Positions 5,768-14,300 of a DNA stretch of 15,095 nt are shown here, one piece after another. The notes under the pieces are model-generated. The model ran no database searches and was not told the origin of the DNA. It saw only the letters and a list, made by a program, of their open reading frames with translations. The stretch is from assembly GCA_030609245.1 (NCBI GenBank), contig JAUWCP010000034.1, positions 1 through 15,095 on the forward strand. Direction: 5' to 3'. The stretch comes from Hyphomicrobium sp. GTDB lineage: Bacteria > Pseudomonadota > Alphaproteobacteria > Rhizobiales > Hyphomicrobiaceae. The number at the start of each line of letters is the position of its first letter. Position 1 is the first letter of the stretch. The position numbers were made by a program, and so were the translations under genes.

Positions 5768-8347
5768 ATGAGGGACACAACGAGGCAACACGTTCATCAA
5801 AAGCGTACGCGCCGTAAGCCCGCCGTCGCGCAAGATGCACCCATGCTGCCCGCAGTATTTGCGCAGTGGTTCGCATCGCGCGGGTGGACACCGAGAGATC
5901 ATCAGCTGGCGCTTCTCAAAGCCGCTAGCGAACGCCGCCCCGCGCTGCTGATCGCTCCCACAGGAGCCGGAAAGACGCTTGCTGGATTCTTGCCAAGCCT
6001 GGTGAGCCTCGCCCAGCGCGGCCGCGCCAAGAAGGGCGCCGGCCTCCACACGCTCTACATCTCGCCGCTGAAAGCCTTGGCCGTTGACGTCGCGCGCAAC
6101 GTGATGGCGCCAATCGCCGAGATGGGCTTGCCAATCCGCACCGAGACGCGCACGGGCGACACTCCGCTGTCGGTTCGCCAACGCCAGCGCACGCGCCCGC
6201 CGCACATTCTGATGACGACTCCAGAGCAGATCGCGCTGCTGTTGAGCCACGAAGACGCCGGCCATTTATTCGCCGACCTCGACACCATTATTCTCGACGA
6301 GCTGCACGCACTTGCCGCGTCAAAACGCGGCGACCTGTTAGCCCTCGATCTTGCGCGGCTGCGCACGTTATCGCCTGAGCTCATGACGCTGGGGCTCTCG
6401 GCGACCGTTGCGCTGCCGTCTGAACTCAGAGCCTATCTCGTGCCCCAGCGTACGCCTAGGCGTTGTACGGAACTGGCCGACTTGGTGCGCGTCAGCGGGG
6501 GCGCCAAACCGCAAATCACGATCTTGGAGCTGGACGAGTCCGTGCCCTGGGCGGGACATACGACGCGCTATGCAGTCCACGAGATCTACCAGGCGATCGA
6601 GGCTCGCAGACTGAGCCTCGTCTTTGTCAACACGCGCATGCAGGCCGAACTGTTGTTCCAGGAGCTGTGGCGCATCAACGATTTGGGGCTACCCATCGCA
6701 CTACACCACGGCTCGCTTGATGCAAGCCAGCGCCGCAAAGTCGAGGCCGCGATGGCGGCGGGCACTCTCAAGGCCGTAGTAGCGACGTCTACACTCGACC
6801 TTGGAATTGATTGGGGCGACGTCGACCTCGTAATCCACGTGGGTGCACCCAAGGGGGCGAGCCGGTTCACCCAGAGGATCGGCCGCGCCAACCACCGCCT
6901 GGAGGAGCCCTCGCAAGCAATCCTGGTTCCCTCTAACCGTTTTGAAGTGTTGGAATGCCGCGCAGCCGTCGATGCGGCGGAGGCAGGGGCGCAAGACGTG
7001 ACCTTGTCGCGCAGCGGCGCGCTCGACGTGTTGGCTCAGCACGTGTTGGGCACGGCCTGCGCGGGCGCCTTCAACCCGGAAGCGCTATTTGCCGAGGTTA
7101 CATCAGCCGCGCCTTATGGCGCACTGTCTCGCGCCAACTTCGATCGCGTCGTCGATTTCGTATCAACCGGCGGATATGCGCTTAAGACCTATGACCGCTT
7201 TGCAAAATTGAAGGCCACGCCAGACGGCCGCATGCGCCTTGCGCATCCGCGCTTTGTCCTGACGTACCGGCTCAACGCAGGCACCATCGTCGCCGCGCCA
7301 GTGATCAAGGTGCGCCTCGTGCGCCGTCGATCCTTGGACAACCGCAAGGCGCTGACCGGCGGCCGCGTTCTCGGCGAGGTCGACGAGTACTTCATAGAGC
7401 AGCTCCGTGCCGGCGATGCGTTCGTCCTTGCCGGAAAAGTATTGCGCTTCGAAGGCATGAGCGAGAACGAGGCCTTCGTGACGCACGCCGGCGCACGCGA
7501 TCCCATCATCCCCAGCTACAACAGCGGCAAGTTCCCGCTCTCCACCCATCTTGCCGAGCGCGTACGCGCGTTGCTGGCCGATACGCAAACCTGGGACCGG
7601 TTGCCCGCTCCTGTCGCCGAATGGCTCAGACTGCAGGAAGCGCACTCCGTTATCCCGGCGCGCGAGGAAGTGCTGATCGAAACCTTTCCGCGTGGCCGGC
7701 GCCACTATCTCGTGGCCTACCCGTTCGAGGGGCGTTTGGCACATCAGACGCTTGGAATGCTGCTGACACGGCGGCTTGACCGCGCCGGCGCGCAACCGCT
7801 GGGCTTCGTGGCCAATGACTATGGCATCTCGGTTTGGGGCCTCGCAGACCTGTCCGCGATGATTGAGGACGGCCGGCTTGACCTAGCCGCGCTCTTTGCC
7901 GAGGACATGCTGGGTGACGACCTCGACGCTTGGCTCGCCGAGTCGAACCTGATGAAGCGGACATTCCGGCAGGTGGCCATCATCGCCGGTCTCGTTGAGC
8001 GCCGGCACCCAGGCCGCGAGAAAACCGGCCGGCAGGTGACGATGTCGACAAACCTCGTCTACGACGTCTTGCGCCGGCACGAGCCTCACCACATCCTGCT
8101 TGAAGCGGCCTGGGCCGATGCTGCCACAGGGCTGTTGCACATCGCACGCTTGGGCGATTTTCTCCACCGCATCGACGGTCGAATCAGGCATCAACCCCTT
8201 GACTATGTATCGCCACTCTCCGTTCCGATCCTTTTGGAGATCGGCAGAGAGGCGGTGGCTGGTTCGGCGCGCGAAGAGTTATTGCGTGACGCTGCTCAAG
8301 AACTCATTCGCGAGGCGACTGGAGGGGAGCCATCATGCTCGAGTTGA
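5768..8347 (+). CDS. Ligase-associated DEXH box helicase (Lhr-like)
   Basis: This is a superfamily 2 DNA helicase of the ligase-associated DNA-damage-response type (TIGR04121 family, Lhr relative). In order: a TPRDHQ motif (41-46), Walker A APTGAGKT (63-70), motif Ia SPLKALAVD (99-107), TPEQ (151-154), DEXH box DELH (177-180), SAT (211-213), motif IV VNTR (287-290), motif V STLDLGIDWGD (341-351) and motif VI QRIGRANHR (369-377). An Lhr-type winged-helix and C-terminal core extends to residue 859, the usual size. It is expected to act with PdeM, an ATP-dependent DNA ligase and an exonuclease in DNA repair. Residues 1-25 are a basic extension without homology signal; the family-like sequence begins at the second methionine (5843), and neither start has a good ribosome site. 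Its 3' end overlaps pdeM by 13 bp. Confidence 0.93.
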   Translation: MRDTTRQHVHQKRTRRKPAVAQDAPMLPAVFAQWFASRGWTPRDHQLALLKAASERRPALLIAPTGAGKTLAGFLPSLVSLAQRGRAKKGAGLHTLYISPLKALAVDVARNVMAPIAEMGLPIRTETRTGDTPLSVRQRQRTRPPHILMTTPEQIALLLSHEDAGHLFADLDTIILDELHALAASKRGDLLALDLARLRTLSPELMTLGLSATVALPSELRAYLVPQRTPRRCTELADLVRVSGGAKPQITILELDESVPWAGHTTRYAVHEIYQAIEARRLSLVFVNTRMQAELLFQELWRINDLGLPIALHHGSLDASQRRKVEAAMAAGTLKAVVATSTLDLGIDWGDVDLVIHVGAPKGASRFTQRIGRANHRLEEPSQAILVPSNRFEVLECRAAVDAAEAGAQDVTLSRSGALDVLAQHVLGTACAGAFNPEALFAEVTSAAPYGALSRANFDRVVDFVSTGGYALKTYDRFAKLKATPDGRMRLAHPRFVLTYRLNAGTIVAAPVIKVRLVRRRSLDNRKALTGGRVLGEVDEYFIEQLRAGDAFVLAGKVLRFEGMSENEAFVTHAGARDPIIPSYNSGKFPLSTHLAERVRALLADTQTWDRLPAPVAEWLRLQEAHSVIPAREEVLIETFPRGRRHYLVAYPFEGRLAHQTLGMLLTRRLDRAGAQPLGFVANDYGISVWGLADLSAMIEDGRLDLAALFAEDMLGDDLDAWLAESNLMKRTFRQVAIIAGLVERRHPGREKTGRQVTMSTNLVYDVLRRHEPHHILLEAAWADAATGLLHIARLGDFLHRIDGRIRHQPLDYVSPLSVPILLEIGREAVAGSAREELLRDAAQELIREATGGEPSCSS
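8321..8329 (+). promoter_or_regulatory. Strong ribosome binding site of pdeM
   Basis: GGAGGGGAG lies inside the helicase 3' end, 5 bases before the pdeM ATG at 8335. It fixes that start and, with the 13-bp gene overlap, points to translational coupling. Confidence 0.8.
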
Positions 8348-9057
8348 AGCCGGAGCGTCTCGACTTCGACGACTTTCAAGAGCAGCTGATCTCAGTCTGC
8401 GGCAAGATCTTCCGCGCGGATATGACCGGCGCGCTTTATTGGCCAGCCGAGGATGCGCTGATCGTCGCGGATCTTCATTTGGAGAAGGGCTCAAGCTTGG
8501 CCCGCCGCGGCCAGCTGATACCGCCTTATGATACGCGCGAAACGCTTCGGCGTTTGGCCGAAGCCTTGGACCGCTACGATGCGGCCACCGTCATCTGCCT
8601 CGGCGACAGCCTGCACGAAGAAGAAGCCTGTGAGCGCATCGGCGCCGAAGAGCTACAGATGCTCGAGATTATGCAGGAAAATCGCGAGTGGATCTGGGTA
8701 ACCGGAAACCACGACCCTTCAATCGGTGAGCGCCTTGGCGGTCACGTCACCGGCGATATCGAGGTGGAAGGGATCTTATTGCGTCACCAGCCGCGCCCGG
8801 GGCGCGTGACCCATGAGATCGCCGGGCACATGCACCCGGCGGCGAAGCTCTGCCTGCACGGGTACTCGATCCGGCGCCCTTGCTTTGTCGGCAATGGCAC
8901 GCGCCTGGTACTGCCGGCATTCGCGACCTACGCCGGCGGCCTCAACATTCTGGCCGAACCATTCGAGCCGCTGTTCGGCAACGATGGATTGCGCGTGTGG
9001 ATGCTTGGACATGAGGGGCTCTATCCCATGGCCACGCGCTTGCTCAAGGAAGACTAA
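8335..9057 (+). CDS. pdeM: Ligase-associated endonuclease PdeM
   Basis: This 240-residue calcineurin-like metallophosphoesterase belongs to the PdeM family (TIGR04123), the nuclease of the ligase-associated DNA-damage-response module. The two-metal active-site motifs are in order: DLHLEKG (46-52), GDSLHEEE (90-97), GNHDP (124-128), RHQP (150-153) and GHMHP (164-168). The family tail LVLPAFATYAGGLNIL follows at 191-206. From memory, relatives usually read GDSFHD in the second motif; here the last acidic residue is Glu, a conservative change that need not abolish activity. Its start overlaps the helicase gene and has a strong ribosome site, so both are made from one mRNA. The ligase and exonuclease partners are not beside it. 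Confidence 0.93.
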   Translation: MLELKPERLDFDDFQEQLISVCGKIFRADMTGALYWPAEDALIVADLHLEKGSSLARRGQLIPPYDTRETLRRLAEALDRYDAATVICLGDSLHEEEACERIGAEELQMLEIMQENREWIWVTGNHDPSIGERLGGHVTGDIEVEGILLRHQPRPGRVTHEIAGHMHPAAKLCLHGYSIRRPCFVGNGTRLVLPAFATYAGGLNILAEPFEPLFGNDGLRVWMLGHEGLYPMATRLLKED

Positions 9058-9063
9058 TAGGGA

Positions 9064-10026
9064 TCAGCGCACCGCGCGCCGGAAGTACGCCGAGGCGAGA
9101 AGTCCTGACAACACGGCCAGCAGGACCGCGAATATGCCGTAGGCAAACGGATAGCGGAATGCGAAGCTGTGCAGTAGCCGCTCCAGCCCAGTGCGCTCCA
9201 GCGTCACCCGCGCGATGTGAGCACTGATCACCTCACCATCTCGAAAGAGAAATACGCGCGCGACCAGCGGCCCGACCGGCACATTGGCCGGCAGCGCGAT
9301 AGTGCTGCGGAACAGGCTACGCCCGATGAAGGTGACACCGTCTCTCGCCTCCATGATGTAGAAGCCTTCTTGCCGCTTTAGCCGAATTACAGCGGCCTTG
9401 AACGCGGCAAGCGCCTCCTCGCCAAAGCTCCACTGGTAACTGGGCACGGGCGTCATCTTGATGTGTGCAAACCCGATCGCATGCTTGTCGAGCACATTCG
9501 GGCCTGCGATTTCATCGATGGGACGCGTGGACGCAATGGCGTAGTAACTTGGCACCGAAGCGAAGATTACGGACGACGTGTTAATCCAAAGTCCAGCAAC
9601 ATCGCTCTTGCGCCGCACTACGGTCGGCTCCGGCGTACCCTCCACCACAACGACGATGTTATAGTAGCCGCTTTCGTCGCCAGGCTGCTGGCTGTTGTCG
9701 ATGGAGCCGAAAACGAGGATCTCGTGGCCGGTGAAGGCGGTTGTCACCTCAACGCTGCGGGTCGATACGTCGGCTTCAATCCTCTCGACCGGTCCCGCCT
9801 GGGGGGCTTGCGCCTTGATCTCTGGACGGCGCGTGCCGGACGGCCTACGCGGCCCCATCTGTTTCTTGGTACGTGCCTTTGTTCTTCTCTCGTCAATGCG
9901 AGCGGGCCCCGCGTGTGCCTCCTCCCCCAACGACCAGACCTTCGGGGCCGCTGACGAGACGACGATAAGCGCGCACAGGCACGCTGCCATGCGCGTCACG
10001 CCAATCAAGATACCTTTAGTCCTCAT
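9064..10026 (-). CDS. TIGR02186 / Alph_Pro_TM membrane protein
   Basis: This 320-residue protein of the alphaproteobacterial TIGR02186 family (Pfam Alph_Pro_TM) is typically encoded with a TauE/SafE exporter; function is not established. Residues 8-27 (IGVTRMAACLCALIVVSSAA) are a signal peptide or anchor. The periplasmic domain begins near residue 80 with VERIEADVSTRSVEVTTAFTG, and a C-terminal helix (about 292-313, PFAYGIFAVLLAVLSGLLAS) ends in a basic tail RRAVR. Expected topology is a periplasmic domain tethered at its C-terminus. It starts by ATGA overlap with the exporter stop, with CGGAG about 7 bases upstream (minus strand 10038-10034). Residues 42-72 form a strongly basic, proline-containing linker that I do not expect in this family. 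Confidence 0.87.
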   Translation of the reverse strand: MRTKGILIGVTRMAACLCALIVVSSAAPKVWSLGEEAHAGPARIDERRTKARTKKQMGPRRPSGTRRPEIKAQAPQAGPVERIEADVSTRSVEVTTAFTGHEILVFGSIDNSQQPGDESGYYNIVVVVEGTPEPTVVRRKSDVAGLWINTSSVIFASVPSYYAIASTRPIDEIAGPNVLDKHAIGFAHIKMTPVPSYQWSFGEEALAAFKAAVIRLKRQEGFYIMEARDGVTFIGRSLFRSTIALPANVPVGPLVARVFLFRDGEVISAHIARVTLERTGLERLLHSFAFRYPFAYGIFAVLLAVLSGLLASAYFRRAVR

Positions 10027-10952
10027 TTCACAACTCCGAGCATCGGAGTGATCGAAAATAGCTCGTTAGGGCGCGCTACGAGATCCCAACCGATCCGCAA
10101 GCACATAAGTATGACGAGAGCCGCCAGCAGGAAGCGCAGTTGTTCACCCTTGAGGCGTCCGCCCGCTGCAGCGCCAAATTGTGCGCCGATAACGCCTCCG
10201 ATGATCAGCAGCAAGGCCAACACGACGTCGACCGTCTGGTTCTGGACCGCTTGCAGCACCGTGGTGACCGCCATCACGAACACGATCTGGAACAGCGAAG
10301 TGCCAACGACGACATTAGTCGGGACCCTGAGCAGATAGATCATCGCAGGCACCATCACGAAACCGCCGCCGATGCCCATCACGGCGGCCATGAAGCCGAC
10401 GAAGGCCCCAATCAGCGCGGGCGGTACGGCGCTGATGTAGAGCTTGGAACGGTGGAAGCGCATCTTGAAGGGCAGCCCGTGCACCCAACTGTGCTGCCCC
10501 GTTTTGCGCGTGGAGACCGGCTGGCCTGAGCGCGCTTTGCGAATGGTGCCTACGCTCTCGATCATCATTAGAGCGCCGACCGCGCCCAGGAACGTGACGT
10601 AACTCAGCGCCACAAAGAGATCGAATTGGCCAATATCGCGCAGGATTCTGACGATCCCCACACCGATCGCCGATCCGAACACACCGCCGGCAACCAGCAC
10701 AAATCCCATCTTGATATCGACGTTATTGCGCTGGTACTGCGCGATTGCGCCCGAAACCGATGACGCCACGATATGCATCGACCCAGTGCCGACAGCGACG
10801 GCGGAGGGAATGCCCATGAAAATCAGCAAAGGCGTCAGAAGAAAACCGCCACCCACGCCGAAAAGACCCGAAAGGAAGCCTACAGCCCAACCCAATCCCA
10901 AGAAGAGCACCACGCTAACGGACATCTCGGCAATGGGCAGGTAGATGTTCAT
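10023..10952 (-). CDS. TauE/SafE-family sulfite/sulfonate exporter
   Basis: This 309-residue polytopic inner-membrane transporter belongs to the TSUP (TauE/SafE/YfcA) family. Two repeated halves are visible: the first has GLFGVGGGFLLTPLL at 29-43 and the second MGIGGGFVMVPAMIYL at 192-207, each followed by a (V/T)GT-S-type segment (GTGSMHIVASSVSG at 55-68; GTSLFQIVFV at 217-226). About eight hydrophobic helices are evident, with a cytoplasmic basic loop around 137-170. Family members export sulfite, sulfonates or sulfoacetate-type anions; the exact substrate cannot be read from sequence. The N-terminus MNIYLPIAEM matches alphaproteobacterial relatives as I recall them, supporting the start at 10952 despite a weak ribosome site. 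It is the first gene of a two-gene operon with the TIGR02186 protein. Confidence 0.92.
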   Translation of the reverse strand: MNIYLPIAEMSVSVVLFLGLGWAVGFLSGLFGVGGGFLLTPLLIFMGIPSAVAVGTGSMHIVASSVSGAIAQYQRNNVDIKMGFVLVAGGVFGSAIGVGIVRILRDIGQFDLFVALSYVTFLGAVGALMMIESVGTIRKARSGQPVSTRKTGQHSWVHGLPFKMRFHRSKLYISAVPPALIGAFVGFMAAVMGIGGGFVMVPAMIYLLRVPTNVVVGTSLFQIVFVMAVTTVLQAVQNQTVDVVLALLLIIGGVIGAQFGAAAGGRLKGEQLRFLLAALVILMCLRIGWDLVARPNELFSITPMLGVVK

Positions 10953-11255
10953 CGTTCTCGCTCAGCACCGACCTTGGAGCGCACCCACGTCATGAGGCCA
11001 AAGCATGCACCCGCGACGTGACCGGGGCCGAATGAAGGACAATCGAGCCGCCGCCGCGCCCCGTCGAAGGACACGGGCAGCATCCCCTGATGAGGCTGGA
11101 TCATTGCGTAGGTACGCAACCGGCAGCAAGGTGAAGGCTTCAGACATGAACCCCCGAGCGACCTTCATCCTCACGAATGCTCCGACATCGCATATCGTGT
11201 CAAGGCAAGAGGCCTGTCAGCGTCAACGCAATTGTGCGCTTTGCGGGAAATGAGA
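10953..11255. other. Intergenic region upstream of exporter operon
   Basis: Apart from the palindrome at 11104-11119 I see no gene here. Two short open frames (minus 10962-11174, plus 11005-11253) are Arg-rich, lack ribosome sites and resemble no family I know. The region should contain the promoter of the exporter operon, reading left, but no consensus -35/-10 pair stands out. Confidence 0.5.
11104..11119. promoter_or_regulatory. Perfect 7+2+7 palindrome, candidate operator
   Basis: TTGCGTA (11104-11110) and TACGCAA (11113-11119) are perfect inverted 7-bp arms separated by GG. The compact dyad is typical in size for a dimeric regulator site, and it is too tight to form a useful RNA hairpin. 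It lies about 150 bp upstream of the exporter start on the same intergenic segment. Which gene it controls, and which regulator binds, cannot be told from this window. Confidence 0.45.
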
Positions 11256-11288
11256 CGCCGCGAGCCGGCATTCGGACGGCTCGCGGCG
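11245..11288 (-). terminator. Intrinsic terminator of the PodJ-like gene
   Basis: CGCCGCGAGCCG (11256-11267) and CGGCTCGCGGCG (11277-11288) form a perfect 12-bp GC-rich stem with a 9-base loop. Reading the minus strand, the stem is followed by TCTCATTT, a partly T-rich tail. It starts 22 bases after the stop codon of the large minus-strand gene, the expected place for its terminator. The imperfect T-tract lowers certainty about efficiency, not about the hairpin. Confidence 0.75.
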
Positions 11289-11310
11289 CTATTGCAACCG
11301 ATCGTGTTGA

Positions 11311-14300
11311 TCAACCGCGCGCGGCCCTTTGCGCGCTGCGCTGCCAGGCCCGGCCGGCGACCCGCGCGTCATTGACCATGGGATCAGACGCTTTCGCGCG
11401 CCAGCTGCGTGCCAGCTTTTCGGCTTCAGCGCGATCCGTCTTGTTCAACTGTGCACTCAGAATCTTGAGGTGACGTTTAGCTTCCACATCACCTGACTTG
11501 GAGGCCAGCACCAACCATTTGTAGGCCTGCTTCATGTCGTGCGGGATGCCCAATCCGCTCTCGTAAAGCATGGCGAGATTGTACTGGCTGTCGGTGAGGC
11601 CGCGCGCGGCGGCCTGCAAGAACCATTGTACCGCCGCCGTATAGTCCGCCGTGCGCCCGTTTCCACCAGCGCTCAGCACCGCCAGGTTGTGCATGGCCTT
11701 CAGGTTGCCCTGCTGTGCCGCCCGGCGGTACCAAATCTGCGCGCGCGCCAGATCGGCCTTAACGCCAAGCCCGCGCTCGTAGAGCGTACCAAGGCGATAT
11801 TGGGCCATGGCGAAGCCTTTGCTCGCCGAACGCTGATACCAACGTGACGCCGCGTTGAGATTCTGTTCCGTGACATCGCCTTTGGCGAGCCGCGCGGCCA
11901 CCTCGAACTGGGCAGAGGCAACCCCTTGGGCGGCTGCAAGGCGCAGCGAGAAGGGACCGATTGTGACCGGAGGTAGCTTGAGAGAATTTCCGGTACCCGT
12001 GAGTGCCTGGCTGTTGGGCCGGTTGGGGCCTGGGTGCTGCGCCAGGATATACTCCTGCATCAGCGAAGCGGGCGTTACGTTGGCCGCAGCCTTGCCAAGC
12101 TGGTTCGACAGAAAGGCCATGCCCTGGGCCTGTTGGACCCTTTTGATCTCGTCCGTATTTGGCTCGCGGTGTTCCAACAGCATGATGCCGTGTGGAATAG
12201 AGGCCGTATCGACACGGGCCGGGCTGGCATTTGGGGCCTGATCTCCAGCATCCTTGTCAGCCTTGCCCTTCTGGCCAGCACCTGGAAGCACCTTGTTGGT
12301 CTGCTTGGGAGCAAACCAATTGCCAGACCCTGCCTCGCCTCGATGCTCAGGAATGGAATGAACGGCTTCCGGCGCGGGAATCCCAGCTGTATCCGGGGAC
12401 GACCGCGGCCTTAGGAAAAATATTGCCGACACAATAACCAACAGGACCAATACGCCGACCAAGACAACACGTCTGGACATGCTGGCGGAGGGCATCGTCG
12501 TGCCACCCAGCTTGCTAGAAGCCCGTTTCGGCTTGGCTGTCTGGCCAGCATTATTTGCGGCGATCGGATTTTTCGGTCCAGCCATGCCCTCTTGCCGGCT
12601 CTCCGCTCTTAGTTTTGCCTGGTGCGCTTCGGCGATGAACTTCTGGCGCATTTGATCAATTGAAAGTGCAGCCGGCTTGCTTGACCCGATCGCCTGGCTC
12701 TCTGCACCGAGTTCGGACACGCTCGTGTCGCCAAAAAAAGCACTTGAAGCGAGAGGCGATCCCTCAGAAACGGGCTGCGACCACTGCGATGTGTATGGCT
12801 CATCCTGGCGACCATTTGCGGGCGCAGCATCGGACGGCCTGTCTTCAGACCGCAAGAATGGCGGCGGCTCGTACATCGTTTCGTCGTCCGAGTCTGCGCA
12901 CGCCTCGTCTTGGGAGGACTCGGGCTCAGGCTGCGGATGTGTCAGCGAAACAAATGTAGATTCTTGCGTCTCACTCGGTGATGACGTGGCAGCCTCCGCC
13001 TTCATTGCAGGCTCGGGCTGCGGATGCGTCAGCGATTCGTACGATGATGGCTGCGTTTCAATCTCGGATGACGTCATTGGCTCCGCGGCCATTGCAGGAC
13101 CGGGTTCTTGGCCCGTCACCGGCACGTGCGAAAGCATATCATCGTTATCAGTGTGCAAGCCGAACTGTGCCGGCTCGGCCTCGTCCGGCTCTGGCTCTGA
13201 CGAAGTCATTGTCGGGGCTGCGGACAGTTGCGTAATCTCCGAGCCTTCGATGCGATCGAGAACGCGGATGATTGCCTGCTGCATCGTCTCCAGCATGCTC
13301 GCATTGTTTTCGTCGTTTATGCGGTGCTCGGTCATGAGGTTCTCGACCAAGCCGCGGACCTCGCCGAGATCGCGCGAATGTGCTTCCCAGCGCTCGTGAT
13401 TGGCAAACCGCTCAGCCATCTTTTCCGCAGCAGAGACCGCCAGATCCTCAACGTCTGGCATCGGCGTCGCGGGACGGGCCATCAGCTGGCTGAACCGCTC
13501 ATCGGAGAGCTTCTCGGCGATCGATGCGAGTTTAGCGTCAACGGCGTCAAAACGTGCGGGATCAATGGCCGGCGAAGATGCGTTGCCGAGCAGTGCCGCT
13601 ATCTTCTCTTCGGAGAGCTGCTGCGTCAGCGTTCCAAGGTGGGCATCGATGGTATCGAGCCGGGATAGCTGAGCCCGGAACTGACCAAGCTGGGCGCTAA
13701 TTTCCTCGACCTGCACCTCGGCGCGGCACAGCTCCTCAACATCGGCGCGAGTGGCAACCCCATCGAGCGCAGAATTCATGCGCTCCTCCAGCTGGTCAAA
13801 GCGATGGCCCAGCTTCAGAAGGGAGCTTTCGGGGCGAATTTCGGCTAGCGACTGTTCGATGCGCTGCACGATAGAACCGAACCGTTGCTCGATCCATGCG
13901 GGCTCGATCGATGCGCTGCCGCCCTGTTTGTCTGCTGTAGACGATGACGGCGTCGAAGCCTCAGGTGCCGCTGCTTGTTGCGGCTCTGCGGCAGCGTCCG
14001 CCAACGGGCCTGCCCCGAGGTGGGCCTCGCCCGAGTCATAGAGCCGAACTAGCTCCGTGACGGAGGCTTCGTCCCATAGGTCAGCCGGTTCGAGGGGGTT
14101 GCTCGATGCAGTCACATCGTACTGCTCGAACTTCGTCTCTGTCCGGCTGACCCTATTCTCTTGACCGGCCATCACGCCGGCATTCTCATTCGTCTTATTG
14201 CGATACGCCGCCCAACCAGCGTCGAGCGTTTCCTCCGCCGCCTCGTCGATGGCAGCTGATCCTGCGTTCAGCTCGGCCAAACGATCGCCAAGGAATTCCA

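Noticed and set aside
5640..5891. 84-codon upstream extension of the DUF6460 gene
   Set aside because: Arg/Cys-rich sequence with no domain. A ribosome site supports the start at 5639, and the extension would overlap the divergent helicase start.
7163..7795. Minus-strand 210-codon open frame inside the helicase gene
   Set aside because: It is antisense to conserved helicase sequence, with no recognisable domain.
10962..11253. Short open frames on both strands in the intergenic region
   Set aside because: Arg-rich composition, no ribosome site and no resemblance to a known family.
12677..13399. Plus-strand 240-codon open frame, Ser/Gly/Cys-rich
   Set aside because: Its composition mirrors the antisense of the acidic Pro/Ser-rich repeat region of the PodJ-like gene, including the 87-bp repeat. 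No independent coding evidence.
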